Assembly: GCA_021772075.1 (NCBI GenBank) | Contig: JAETNQ010000005.1 | Coordinates: 37,249 to 101,248 of the forward strand | DNA length: 64,000 bases | Direction: 5' to 3' | Source of the DNA: Lachnospiraceae bacterium | GTDB taxonomy: Bacteria > Bacillota > Clostridia > Lachnospirales > Lachnospiraceae | Part shown: piece after piece, positions 7,472 to 16,095 of the stretch | How the letters are laid out: every line of letters starts with the position of its first letter | How positions within the stretch are numbered: position 1 is the first letter of the stretch | Notes under the pieces: model-generated | Told to the model about the DNA's origin: nothing | The model's input: the letters and a program-made list of their open reading frames with translations, nothing else | Databases searched by the model: none | Made by a program: the position numbers and the translations under genes

Positions 7472-8557
7472 CTAATCCAATATTTCATTGATCCCAATAT
7501 CTTTGCGTACAGATAAATCGATAAAACTATTTCCGATCTGCACCAATGGCCTTGTCAGATTAAATTTATTGATCAAAACAATCTGGCCGATCAGGCCATT
7601 GCTTAAGCGGACTTTATGCCGGATAAAATTATTGGTAACGTGTGAAATAAACGTCATCAGCATCTGGGAATCATATTTCTGGTATCCATTATCTTCCAAG
7701 TGTTTTAAAAGCCAGAACGGCGACTTGGGTTCTATTCCTTCCTCCGCCATGATCATCGTGTCATAAGTATCTGCAATGGCGATAATGCGGGAAATATAAT
7801 TAATATTTTCTTTTGCTACTTTTAGGGGAAATCCTGATCCATCCTGGCGTTCATGGTGTGTCAGAACGGCCTGCTTTACCTTTATATCAATATTTTTATC
7901 TTTGAGCAGATTGTATCCTAATACGGCATGCTTTACATAAGGACCTCCTTCTATTTCTGCATGAAAAGTAAAATTGGGAGGAAGCTCAGGGGAGTTGCTT
8001 AATTTTAACAACCCGATGTCATGGAGAAGTCCGGCGGTTCCCACCAGTTCGATATCTTCTTTTTTTAAGTTCAGCCATTTTGCCAATACCTGTCCCCAAA
8101 GAGCGACATTAATGGAATGGGTATATAACCCTTCCGCTTTTTTTTGCATAGCAAATAACATGTTGCATAAATTGACCTCATTTTCTGAATTGTCCACGAT
8201 GCTGTTTAACATATCAAGAAGAAGCGGAACGTCCAAATCTTTTTCGTTGGTAACAACATTGATCAGGTTTTCGGAAAGAGCCGTTTCTGCAATCTGGAAT
8301 TTTTCTTCAAAAATTTCTATCTGCTGCTGTCCCACTTTTGGAACGGATTCCGGAGAAGGGATATCTTCCGGGCAGGAGGCGGTTGACTGATAGTCTACCA
8401 TAACATAATCTATAAAATGCTTTGTTAAAAGTGCAACTACATCTTTGGTTACGGGCGTGTTGATCGGAACGAGCGTCATGCCGGTTCTTGTATAAACGTC
8501 GCTTTTAATGATCATTCCTTTCCGAAGACGATCCGTATGTACTCTAAAACATGCCAT
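7472..8557 (-). CDS. HD-GYP domain protein, predicted cyclic-di-GMP phosphodiesterase
   Basis: A 361-residue cytoplasmic protein. An N-terminal ~100-residue region without an obvious sensor fold (it starts like DUF3391-type HD-GYP leaders) precedes an HD-GYP domain (about 130-330). Metal-site residues are visible: His147, His179-Asp180 (LLHDIG), His210 and His234-His235 with Glu. The signature is HHERQDGSGFP, so GYP reads GFP. HD-GYP enzymes hydrolyse c-di-GMP or related cyclic dinucleotides. The gene lies 23 bp downstream of the cytidylate-kinase-like gene in the same direction. Ligand specificity cannot be read from sequence. Confidence 0.85.
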   Translation of the reverse strand: MACFRVHTDRLRKGMIIKSDVYTRTGMTLVPINTPVTKDVVALLTKHFIDYVMVDYQSTASCPEDIPSPESVPKVGQQQIEIFEEKFQIAETALSENLINVVTNEKDLDVPLLLDMLNSIVDNSENEVNLCNMLFAMQKKAEGLYTHSINVALWGQVLAKWLNLKKEDIELVGTAGLLHDIGLLKLSNSPELPPNFTFHAEIEGGPYVKHAVLGYNLLKDKNIDIKVKQAVLTHHERQDGSGFPLKVAKENINYISRIIAIADTYDTMIMAEEGIEPKSPFWLLKHLEDNGYQKYDSQMLMTFISHVTNNFIRHKVRLSNGLIGQIVLINKFNLTRPLVQIGNSFIDLSVRKDIGINEILD

Positions 8558-8580
8558 AAGTTTTAGCCTCTTTCAAATCA

Positions 8581-9204
8581 TTATTGTTTAGTCTCAAAAT
8601 CTTCTACAAACTGCGTGATCAATTTTACCGTTCCTTCTATGCCAAGGATGCTGCTGTTGATGCATAGATCATAGCTGTCGGCGCGGCCCCATTTTTTGGA
8701 AGAATAATAATTGTAATAGCTTTGGCGCTGTTTATCTTTTTTCGTAATCATGTCCTTTGCTTTTGCTTCCGTCAAATGATATCTTTCCATGATGCGTTTG
8801 GTTTTTGTATTGCTGTCGCCGTAAATAAACAGATGAACGCAGTTAGGGAATTCGCTCAAAGCATAATCCGCACAACGTCCTACAATGATACAAGGACCTT
8901 CGCTGGCTATTTTCTTAATGGTGTCAAATTGAGCTAAAAATACTTTGTGGCTGATCGGCATATCGACAAACGAGGATGCGTTATATCCAAAAGAATAAGT
9001 ATCCATTACCAAATTATAAAGAAACGAATTTGTCGGACGTTCGTCGTGGTTTTTAATCATTTCTTCGCAAAAACCGCTTTCTTTCGCGGCTCTTGTCAGT
9101 AATTCTTTGTCATAACATTTTATTCCAAAATATTCAGCTACCTTTTCACCGATTTCTCTGCCTGCCGAGCCAAACTGCCGGCCTATGGTAATAATTGTAT
9201 TCAT
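8581..9204 (-). CDS. cytidylate kinase-like family protein (second copy)
   Basis: A 207-residue paralogue of the protein at 1150-1773. It has the family loop GSAGREIG near residues 11-18, a YDKELL block shortly after, and the same GRCADY motif in the middle. A strong AAGGAGGGGC site precedes the ATG. The reaction is unknown. The two copies have the same length but clearly diverged sequences, so this is an old duplication and not a recent one. It is followed by the HD-GYP gene after 23 bp, probably on the same message. The 160-bp upstream region is AT-rich, with TATAAT on the minus strand (9228-9233) but a poor -35. Confidence 0.78.
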   Translation of the reverse strand: MNTIITIGRQFGSAGREIGEKVAEYFGIKCYDKELLTRAAKESGFCEEMIKNHDERPTNSFLYNLVMDTYSFGYNASSFVDMPISHKVFLAQFDTIKKIASEGPCIIVGRCADYALSEFPNCVHLFIYGDSNTKTKRIMERYHLTEAKAKDMITKKDKQRQSYYNYYSSKKWGRADSYDLCINSSILGIEGTVKLITQFVEDFETKQ

Positions 9205-9366
9205 AGAAAAGCCCCTCCTTTTTTATCATTATAAAATGATGGATATGGTATAACATGTACTATAATAAAATATTATATATAAACTATCCAAAAAATTCAA
9301 TAAAATATAGAACATATATAAATTTAAAACTAACTATATATGCCCGTTTATGGAAAAACAATATAG

Positions 9367-10308
9367 TCAGCCGGGCAATACTTTCAACAGGTGTTCAAAA
9401 TATTCAGGCAGGGGAGCGTCTGTTTCGACATATATGCCGGTTTTTGGATGAAGAAAACCAAGGATTTTTGCGTGGAGGCATTGTCCGTTCAGCGAAAAAG
9501 GAGATTTCCTTCCGCCGGAATAATTTTGGTCTCCTAAAAGCGGATGGCCTATGCTTGCCATATGTACCCGGATCTGATGGGTACGGCCGGTTTCCAGCTG
9601 GCATTCTATATAAGTGTAACCGCGAAATCTTTGTAATACTTTATAGTGTGTAACCGCCGGTTTCCCGTTCTTTTCATTAATGGACATCTTCTTTCTGTCT
9701 AAGGGATGCCGGCCGATCGGGGCGGATATCGTTCCTTCTTCGGAAGGGATCGTTCCATAACAGATGGCATGGTATCGGCGCACTATAGTATGTTCTTTTA
9801 ATTGAGCGGCAATGCAATGATGTGAAAAATCATTCTTGCAAATGATAATGGATCCGGTTGTATCTTTGTCGATACGATGCACGATTCCCGGACGCATAAT
9901 GCCATTGATTCCCGACAGGTTTTCCTGGCAATGGTACATAACAGCATTTACCAATGTTCCGTTGAAATGCCCTGCTGCCGGGTGGACAACCATTCCTTTC
10001 GGTTTATTTACCACAAGAACGTCTTCATCTTCATAAAGGATATCCAAAGGAATATTTTCCGGAACAATATTCGGCTCAACGGCATCGGGTGCCTGAAACC
10101 TTATCTCATCCCCGCATTTTAAGCGGTAATTAGCTTTTACCGGCAAGCGGTTGACTTTGATTTGTCGATCTTTTAATAGTTTTTGCAGATAAGAACGCGA
10201 TAAAGAATCAATAAGGCCGCTCAAAGCTTTATCAATTCTTTCATCTTCCCATTCTTCTGTTATAAGGAAACAAAATTCCTTACGGTTTAAATCAAAATGA
10301 TCACTCAT
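9367..10308 (-). CDS. RluD-type 23S rRNA pseudouridine synthase
   Basis: A 313-residue RluA-family enzyme. An S4 RNA-binding domain lies at about 22-80. The catalytic domain contains HRIDKDTTG with nucleophile Asp147, and the GRTHQIRVH motif typical of RluA/RluC/RluD follows. It isomerises uridines in 23S rRNA. The domain layout fits RluD or RluC, and RluD-like is most likely. It starts 5 bp after the aroB stop, so it is translated with aroB in the hlyD-like/yggS/sepF/aroB transcript. The 160 bp downstream is AT-rich and contains no clear terminator. Confidence 0.88.
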   Translation of the reverse strand: MSDHFDLNRKEFCFLITEEWEDERIDKALSGLIDSLSRSYLQKLLKDRQIKVNRLPVKANYRLKCGDEIRFQAPDAVEPNIVPENIPLDILYEDEDVLVVNKPKGMVVHPAAGHFNGTLVNAVMYHCQENLSGINGIMRPGIVHRIDKDTTGSIIICKNDFSHHCIAAQLKEHTIVRRYHAICYGTIPSEEGTISAPIGRHPLDRKKMSINEKNGKPAVTHYKVLQRFRGYTYIECQLETGRTHQIRVHMASIGHPLLGDQNYSGGRKSPFSLNGQCLHAKILGFLHPKTGIYVETDAPLPEYFEHLLKVLPG

Positions 10309-10313
10309 ATATT

Positions 10314-11423
10314 TTACTCTGCCATATCTTCATCACTAAAATAAATTTCCTGAATGGCATTTCGTATATCTTCATCCGTTACCGATGTGTCAATCACGGC
10401 TTTCCCTACTTTTTTTAAAAGGATGAACTTGATCTTTCCAGCCTCCATCTTTTTGTCTGACTTAGTCAATCGCAGGATTTCTTCGGGATTGATATGGTCT
10501 ATGGAAATCGGCAGATTGAAGGGAACAAACATATCCCGGATTTCATAATATTCGTCCATCGTCAGCAATTCATGTTTCCACGAAATATAGGCGGCGGCAA
10601 CGCATCCTAAAGCGACACATTCCCCATGGTATAGTTCAAAGTTCCTGGCTTTTTCTAAGGCATGCCCGATCGTATGCCCAAAATTCAGAAGCGCCCGCTC
10701 TCCTTTCTCCATAGGATCTTTTTCTACAATCATTTTTTTTATGTTGCTGCTTCTGACCACCATTTCTTCCAATATATTGGGATCTCTGTCACATATTTCA
10801 TACATATTTTCTATGAGCCAGACATAAAAGACATGGTCACGGATCAAGCCATGTTTCATGATTTCCGCAAAACCGGAAAAATATTGTCTTTCTTCCAGTG
10901 TTTTCAGGGTAGAAACATTCATATATACCAATTTAGGCATGTAAAAAGCGCCGACCATATTCTTATATCCGTTCAGATCCACCCCGGTTTTTCCGCCGAT
11001 GCTGCTGTCAGCCTGGGCTAAAAGCGTGGTAGGAATTTGAATAAAATCGATTCCACGCAGATAAGTTGCCGCGGTAAAGCCGGTCAGGTCGCCGACAACT
11101 CCTCCGCCCAAGGCAATCAGGATATCCTTGCGGTCAAATTCTTCTTCGATCAAAAATGTATATGCCTTTTGGACAGTATCCAAAGTTTTGCTTGCTTCGC
11201 CGGAAGGAAAGGAAAAGAGGACAGCTTTCCTGCACTTATTTTTTATCAGGCTTAGTATTTCTTCGGCATATAGTTTTTCCACTGTGGAATCCGTTACTAT
11301 GCAAATCCGGCGTTCTCCAATCCCGAATACTTCCAGTTCTATAGCAAGATCCTGAAAATTTTGAGAAAATATAATATCATAACAAGGTTTTTTTGCATAC
11401 TGAATCGTTAGTCTTTGCGCCAT
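10314..11423 (-). CDS. aroB: 3-dehydroquinate synthase
   Basis: A 369-residue AroB. It has the NAD-binding loop GGGVVGDLTGF, the metal/substrate motif EIMKHGLIRD, and GHTIGHALE before the HGE histidine. The enzyme converts DAHP to 3-dehydroquinate in the shikimate pathway. The open frame reaches back to 11618 through the end of sepF, but the first 65 codons have no AroB character. The ATG at 11423 follows GGAAG with 9-bp spacing, so that start is chosen. The gene is 28 bp downstream of sepF and 5 bp upstream of the pseudouridine synthase gene, an unusual context for an aromatic-pathway enzyme. Confidence 0.95.
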   Translation of the reverse strand: MAQRLTIQYAKKPCYDIIFSQNFQDLAIELEVFGIGERRICIVTDSTVEKLYAEEILSLIKNKCRKAVLFSFPSGEASKTLDTVQKAYTFLIEEEFDRKDILIALGGGVVGDLTGFTAATYLRGIDFIQIPTTLLAQADSSIGGKTGVDLNGYKNMVGAFYMPKLVYMNVSTLKTLEERQYFSGFAEIMKHGLIRDHVFYVWLIENMYEICDRDPNILEEMVVRSSNIKKMIVEKDPMEKGERALLNFGHTIGHALEKARNFELYHGECVALGCVAAAYISWKHELLTMDEYYEIRDMFVPFNLPISIDHINPEEILRLTKSDKKMEAGKIKFILLKKVGKAVIDTSVTDEDIRNAIQEIYFSDEDMAE

Positions 11424-11451
11424 AAGCAAAACTTCCTTATCTAAAAAATGT

Positions 11452-11949
11452 TTATTTATTGATCGGTACATCAAAAGCGCCCGACAGCAGTTCCTGGAAA
11501 TCACCGGAAATATCCACGCTCGCCGGGGTAATAATAAATATGTAATGGGATATTTTTTGCAGATTGCCGCTGATCGCAAAACAGGAACCAGAGGTAAAAT
11601 CAATGATCCGTTGAGCAATATCCACGTCGAGCCCTTCCAAATTAAGTACTACGGTTCTGTTTGCCAGAAGAGTCTCGGTAATCTCTCGGGCATCTTCCAC
11701 GGATGTGGGTTTAATGACGCATACTTCCATTCCGGCGCCAACCATTTTCCGAGGCTGTCTATTTAAAGGTGTGATTTTTGGAGTGGTTTTCTTTGCGGAT
11801 TCCTCTGCGGTCACCAGCTCCTCTTTCACTGCCGTATTCTTTTTCGGCGTTTTTACTTCGTAATCCGGTTCGTCGTAATCATCATCATAATAGTCGTCTT
11901 CTTCTGGGTTTAGCTTCATATAATTTAAAAACTTATCCATTACTCCCAT
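11452..11949 (-). CDS. sepF: cell division protein SepF
   Basis: A 165-residue SepF. A short amphipathic N-terminus (MDKFLNYMKL) can bind the membrane. An acidic Asp/Glu/Tyr-rich linker comes next, then a compact C-terminal domain (about 85-165) with the dimer/FtsZ-binding core around GSCFAISGN. SepF anchors FtsZ to the membrane and bundles it during septation. It follows yggS by 28 bp, the usual sepF neighbour in Firmicutes. An alternative start three codons in (MDKF) is possible. Confidence 0.93.
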   Translation of the reverse strand: MGVMDKFLNYMKLNPEEDDYYDDDYDEPDYEVKTPKKNTAVKEELVTAEESAKKTTPKITPLNRQPRKMVGAGMEVCVIKPTSVEDAREITETLLANRTVVLNLEGLDVDIAQRIIDFTSGSCFAISGNLQKISHYIFIITPASVDISGDFQELLSGAFDVPINK

Positions 11950-11977
11950 GTTTTATAAATCTCCTTAATTTCGGCAT

Positions 11978-12679
11978 TCAGACCGTTTCATAATGCCGTT
12001 CTCCAAATATGCCTGTCCCTACCCGGACATAAGTAGCTCCTTCTTCTACCGCTACGGTATAATCTCCAGTCATTCCCATTGACAAAGCATTCATATTAAC
12101 ATTATCAATGTTTTTCTCCTTGATGTCAACAGATAATTGGCGCAGCCCTACAAAATATTGCCTGTTTTTTTCAGGATTTTCTACATATGGTGCTATGATC
12201 ATCAATCCTTCTATCTGTATCGACGGCAATAAGGAAATTTCCTTTACCAAGGCTTCTGCTTCTGCTTCCGGAACGCCGAATTTGGTCTCCTCTTTTGCCA
12301 TATTTACTTCTATAAGAATGTGCGCGGTGATGTTTCTTTTCATAGATTCTTTGCTGATTTCTTCCGCCAGCTTCAGAGAGTCTACTCCATGGATCAGATA
12401 TGCTTTATCCACAACATATTTTACTTTGTTTCTTTGTAAATGTCCGATCATATGCCATTTAATATCTTTAGGAAGCTGTTCATATTTGCTGACCAGTTCC
12501 TGGACCTTGTTTTCTCCAAAATGCCGGCATCCGCATCGGTATGCTTCCATTAACGAGGAAACAGGCTTCGTTTTGCTGACCGCGATTAATGTGACTTCAT
12601 CGGGATTGCGCCCTGCTTTCCGGCAGGAAGAGAGGATATTCTTTTCTATATGGCGTAGGTTTTCTGCGATTGTATCCAT
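11978..12679 (-). CDS. yggS: YggS/YlmE family PLP-binding protein
   Basis: A 233-residue single-domain PLP protein of the YggS/YlmE/PLPBP family. The PLP lysine is in the VSKTKP block, and RVGTGIFGER near the C-terminus completes the phosphate site. The family buffers pyridoxal phosphate and has no clear enzyme activity. The frame allows a start at 12709, but the ATG at 12679 follows AAGGAGAAAAAG and matches the family N-terminus. The gene therefore starts 13 bp after the HlyD-like gene instead of overlapping it. Synteny with sepF is typical. Confidence 0.92.
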   Translation of the reverse strand: MDTIAENLRHIEKNILSSCRKAGRNPDEVTLIAVSKTKPVSSLMEAYRCGCRHFGENKVQELVSKYEQLPKDIKWHMIGHLQRNKVKYVVDKAYLIHGVDSLKLAEEISKESMKRNITAHILIEVNMAKEETKFGVPEAEAEALVKEISLLPSIQIEGLMIIAPYVENPEKNRQYFVGLRQLSVDIKEKNIDNVNMNALSMGMTGDYTVAVEEGATYVRVGTGIFGERHYETV

Positions 12680-12692
12680 CTTTTTCTCCTTT

Positions 12693-14090
12693 TTAATGAA
12701 TGAGTTCATCTTCGTTTACCGTTGCGGCATCAAGGACAATATAATCATATACGTTCAGTCCATAAGAAGTATTGGATTGAACAATAGAATATTCGTCATT
12801 ATTGTATAAAATATTGATCTGTTTAAAGTCAGCATATCCTTTGTTGATATTATATACGCCGATTAAGCTTCCCCGTTTGCTTAACGCATATTTTTCTGAA
12901 GTTTCCGGCATAACGATGTACTCTCCGATACGAAGCGATGCGCCGTCTAAGTAGTATTCCTCTTCCGTTTCATTATAAATAGATGCTTCTACGAATTCGG
13001 TCGTAGCTTCCCCCTCTTCCGTATAGGCTTCCAGAAGGACGCCGGTTGCATTGCTGTTTCCCCCTTTTGTAACATATTCCTTGGGAACGATAAAAAATTC
13101 TTTTTCTACAATGGCTGAATTAGGGATTTTCAGTCCCGTCTCATCTTCTAAAATAAGCTCGATATCCACGAAACGTTCGTTGCAGAAAGTGATCATGGAG
13201 TTTGTGAAAGTCAGTTTCACAAAAATATCTCCTTTTTCATTCGTAAAGGACTCTACTTTTCCCCAGGACATTTCCTGGTTCTTTAAAAAACGGACTTTTA
13301 CATATTCTGCTTTCAGTAGTTCTTCTTCCCGGGCTTTATCCACATGAATAACCAAAGACCAGTCTTCGTTAGAGGATATTTTGTATACAGGGTCTCCCGC
13401 AGCTACCAGATCATTACTGAGAAGCTGGGTTTTTTCATAATTCTTTTTATCAAACATTTCTACTGTCATCATTTCCAAGGTGAGATCTTCATAGCCGTCT
13501 ATCGAATAAGTAATAATACCGGACATGACAGCCGTGCATTGTTTAATCAGGCCGGCCAGGTCGGATGACTGTATGGATTCTATGCTTTCTAATATATTGT
13601 AATTAGAAAGTTTCAGAACATTGCCTTCCATTTCATATTTAAAGTCATAGACGGAATTAAAGTTCCGGCGGCGGTCAAAGCTGTTGGCAAAACCCACGAT
13701 ATCCGATTTCAATTCCGCAAGATCTGTTTGTGATAATGAATTTTCTCCGGTAGAGTTTGTCCCAAGATAATCGTTGAGTTTCCCTGATTCGTCTATCGTA
13801 TATACGAGATCCCCTACCGCTACTCTTGCGCCTTCCCGCGCAAAGTAATTGACGTATCCATTGTCTGCGGCGTTTACAATCGTTTCATCCCTGATGGCAA
13901 TGGCTTCATAAATATTGTTTGTGGACAGGGAACCGGCCTGGACTTCATACCAGACGACGTGCTTGGCAGTAAAATACATAAATACGCAGATTACAATATA
14001 GACGAAGATAACGGCAAAAATGACCATGCCTATATTGATGTTCAGAGGCCTCCTGTATTTAGTTATTTTATTAGGATTTTGGTCAGCCAA
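12693..14090 (-). CDS. HlyD-like membrane-fusion/adaptor protein
   Basis: A 465-residue protein with a short cytoplasmic N-terminus, one membrane helix (about 19-42) and a large external domain. Residues 60-100 look like half of a biotinyl-lipoyl/HlyD hairpin domain (NAADNGYVNYFAREGARVA, with the paired half later around 240-300). The start codon is TTG, placed 7 bp after AGGAGG. HlyD proteins normally link an inner-membrane exporter to the outside, but no exporter gene is adjacent. Genes of this type are recurrent beside yggS-sepF in Clostridia, so a role in envelope or division is possible. Function is not established. Confidence 0.75.
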   Translation of the reverse strand: MADQNPNKITKYRRPLNINIGMVIFAVIFVYIVICVFMYFTAKHVVWYEVQAGSLSTNNIYEAIAIRDETIVNAADNGYVNYFAREGARVAVGDLVYTIDESGKLNDYLGTNSTGENSLSQTDLAELKSDIVGFANSFDRRRNFNSVYDFKYEMEGNVLKLSNYNILESIESIQSSDLAGLIKQCTAVMSGIITYSIDGYEDLTLEMMTVEMFDKKNYEKTQLLSNDLVAAGDPVYKISSNEDWSLVIHVDKAREEELLKAEYVKVRFLKNQEMSWGKVESFTNEKGDIFVKLTFTNSMITFCNERFVDIELILEDETGLKIPNSAIVEKEFFIVPKEYVTKGGNSNATGVLLEAYTEEGEATTEFVEASIYNETEEEYYLDGASLRIGEYIVMPETSEKYALSKRGSLIGVYNINKGYADFKQINILYNNDEYSIVQSNTSYGLNVYDYIVLDAATVNEDELIH

Positions 14091-14114
14091 TGAAAAACCT
14101 CCTGCAAAACCTAC

Positions 14115-14141
14115 AAAAAAGCCCCGGCCAGAATCCGAGGC
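14115..14141 (-). terminator. rho-independent terminator after the small P-loop gene
   Basis: On the minus strand GCCTCGG (plus 14135-14141) pairs with CCGGGGC (14121-14127), with one G-U/mismatch position. A run of six or more T follows (14115-14120). It separates the P-loop gene from the downstream HlyD-like/sepF transcript. Confidence 0.8.
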
Positions 14142-14187
14142 TTGTGACTATACGAAAACATACCGGAAAACGGTTATCTGTTTATGA

Positions 14188-14607
14188 TTAAAGAGAGATT
14201 GTAACTTTAGATTTCATATCTGCCGGAAGCTCGTTCTCATCCAAAGAAATACTTACGATGAAATCCACTCCAAACGCATCTCCGATTTTTTCTAATTTTG
14301 TTACTGTTTCAGTAATATCTTTTCCTTCCAGACAGGCAATTTTCAGGAAACTGTCAAAATACATTTGCTGCAAATCATGGTCCTGGGAGATGATGCCGCA
14401 GATAAATCCGAGAAACTCATCGCTGCTTGTAATAAAATAATCGGAAACGTTGATGAGACGTACTTTATTATTCAGTTCAAACATATGTTTCGCGCTTTTA
14501 TCCAAATATGTAATATTCCCTGACGCAGTTTTTACTTCGTCGTTTACTTTATCCAGTAAATATTTTGTCTTTCCTTTTCCTTTATTGCCTGCTATTAATT
14601 GAACCAT
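14188..14607 (-). CDS. small P-loop NTPase-like protein, unknown function
   Basis: A 139-residue protein with a perfect Walker A, GNKGKGKT (residues 7-14), right after the first strand. A hydrophobic strand near the C-terminus (VDFIVSISLDE) could supply a Walker B-like acid. The rest, about half the size of a normal P-loop domain, does not resemble RecA, AAA, SMC or ABC cores. It has its own sigma-A promoter and terminator, so it is transcribed alone between the two division/shape gene trains. An AGGAGGG site precedes the ATG. Annotation pipelines sometimes label such proteins as ATPases of no known role, and I cannot go further. Confidence 0.7.
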   Translation of the reverse strand: MVQLIAGNKGKGKTKYLLDKVNDEVKTASGNITYLDKSAKHMFELNNKVRLINVSDYFITSSDEFLGFICGIISQDHDLQQMYFDSFLKIACLEGKDITETVTKLEKIGDAFGVDFIVSISLDENELPADMKSKVTISL

Positions 14608-14670
14608 CGGCGAACCCTCCTAAAGTAAATTCAGTCTGAACAAATCGATTTAATTGGTAGACCTGTCTTT

Positions 14671-14699
14671 ATTATAGTTTATATTACCTTAAAAAACAA
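14671..14699 (-). promoter_or_regulatory. sigma-A promoter of the small P-loop gene
   Basis: On the minus strand TTGTTT (plus 14694-14699) and TATAAT (14671-14676) are 17 bp apart. They lie about 65 bp upstream of the ATG at 14607 and directly after the dacA stop codon. Confidence 0.75.
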
Positions 14700-14702
14700 C
14701 TG

Positions 14703-15692
14703 TTAATTCTTTATTTCATTTAATAAATCTGTCATTTCATCATAAAGTATTTCTCTTGATTCGGAACGCAGTATCACCGAGATATAAGATTTGCCTGAGG
14801 AACTGCGGGACAAGAGAATCAGGCAGTTCTTAGCGGCGTTGGTCGTACCCGTTTTGCCTCCGATTACCGTAACGGAGCCAGGCGCGTCTTCTTCCCCCCG
14901 AAGATAAAGATTAGAAGAATTTATGCTGAGTTCCTTGTCCCTGCCTTCTTTATCTTTATAAACGGTAGTATAAGAAGGCAGACGAATGATTTCGTCAATC
15001 AGCTGGTATTTTAATGCCTCATTAAAAATCAGGTACATATCATAGGCTGTGATATAATGATCTTCTGCCGTAAGGCCGTGGGGGTTTACAAAGTGGCAGT
15101 TGGTAGCGCCAAGCGCTTTTGCCTCTTCGTTCATCATTTCGCAGAAAGCATCTACCGATCCGGCCACACCTTCCGCAATCAGGATAGCGGCGTCATTCGC
15201 TGAATGAATCAGCAATGCGTGCAATGCCTGGTTCAGAGTCATCTGATCCCCTTCTTTCAGGCCGCATTTTGTCGCTCCGGATTCCGTAATTTTTACGTTG
15301 GCGGATGCGGTCAGCATATCATCCGGCGAACTGTGCTTCAAAGCGACCAGAGCCGTCATGACTTTGGTAAGGCTGGCCGGAGCCATTTGTTCATAAACGT
15401 TTTTGGCATATATTGTATTGTTGTCATCCAGGGAAAACAACGCGGCTGCCCCTGCCTGGGACATGTCTACATCGGTATTTCCTGTAACATCGCCGTCTGC
15501 CACGCACAGTTCTTTTGCAAAGGGCGTCGCGGTATCTCCTCTTTCTTCCGCCGTATCCATGCGGTAACTGCTGACCGGATGGTTCGGCGAATATGCCATG
15601 TCATATGTTTTGCTTCCGCACCCGGCAAAGGCAGCCATAACGAAAAGCATGCCGCCCCCCAGAAGCAGATTTTTTCTATTTGTACATTTCAC
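14703..15692 (-). CDS. dacA: D-alanyl-D-alanine carboxypeptidase (PBP5-type lipoprotein)
   Basis: A 329-residue exported serine peptidase. The N-terminus is a lipoprotein signal with lipobox FAGC (Cys25). The three penicillin-binding motifs are present: SLTK (about 102-105), SAN (about 164-166) and KTGT (about 279-282). It trims the terminal D-Ala from peptidoglycan pentapeptides and so controls cross-linking. The start is GTG at 15692, overlapping the end of mgsA by 17 bp. The usual C-terminal amphipathic anchor of PBP5 is absent, and the lipid on Cys25 would replace it. It is the last gene of the radC-mre-min-rodA train. Confidence 0.9.
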   Translation of the reverse strand: MKCTNRKNLLLGGGMLFVMAAFAGCGSKTYDMAYSPNHPVSSYRMDTAEERGDTATPFAKELCVADGDVTGNTDVDMSQAGAAALFSLDDNNTIYAKNVYEQMAPASLTKVMTALVALKHSSPDDMLTASANVKITESGATKCGLKEGDQMTLNQALHALLIHSANDAAILIAEGVAGSVDAFCEMMNEEAKALGATNCHFVNPHGLTAEDHYITAYDMYLIFNEALKYQLIDEIIRLPSYTTVYKDKEGRDKELSINSSNLYLRGEEDAPGSVTVIGGKTGTTNAAKNCLILLSRSSSGKSYISVILRSESREILYDEMTDLLNEIKN

Positions 15693-16071
15693 GCCACTCT
15701 AAGTCTCCTCTGTCCAATGATTTGATTAACAGTTCCGCAGAAGCAAGGTTGGTTGCCAAAGGAATATTGTGTACATCGCACAGGCGCATGACATTATTTA
15801 CGTCAGGCTCGTGGGATTTTGGCGCCAGCGGATCTCTGAGGAAAATAACCAGGTCAATATCGTTATGTTCGATCTGGGCTCCAATCTGCTGTTCCCCGCC
15901 TAAATGACCGGCCAAATACTTATGCACGTTTAAGTTGGTTACTTCCTCGATCAGGCGTCCGGTCGTTCCTGTTGCATATAAATCGTTTTTGCTTAAAATC
16001 CCTTTGTATGCGATACAAAAATTTTGCATAAGCTGCTTTTTTGCATCGTGTGCAATTAGTGCGATATTCAT
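15676..16071 (-). CDS. mgsA: methylglyoxal synthase
   Basis: A 131-residue MgsA. It starts MNIALIAHD, as Bacillus MgsA does, at an ATG preceded by GAGAGGG. The longer frame to 16092 is less likely. GTTGRL, the GGEQQIGA block and the LVIFLRDPL strand with the catalytic acid are all present. The enzyme turns dihydroxyacetone phosphate into methylglyoxal and phosphate as a bypass when phosphate is short. It sits between rodA (24 bp upstream) and dacA (17-bp overlap), so it is expressed with cell-wall genes. Confidence 0.95.
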   Translation of the reverse strand: MNIALIAHDAKKQLMQNFCIAYKGILSKNDLYATGTTGRLIEEVTNLNVHKYLAGHLGGEQQIGAQIEHNDIDLVIFLRDPLAPKSHEPDVNNVMRLCDVHNIPLATNLASAELLIKSLDRGDLEWREMYK

Positions 16072-16095
16072 AGTTCTTATACCCTCTCTCATCTG

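Noticed and set aside
9255..9653. 132-residue plus-strand frame at the end of the pseudouridine synthase
   Set aside because: Most of it is antisense to the conserved C-terminus of the synthase, and the AT-rich part has no RBS.
11424..11618. N-terminal extension of the aroB frame through sepF
   Set aside because: Residues are translation of sepF in another frame; ATG at 11423 has a good RBS and family start.
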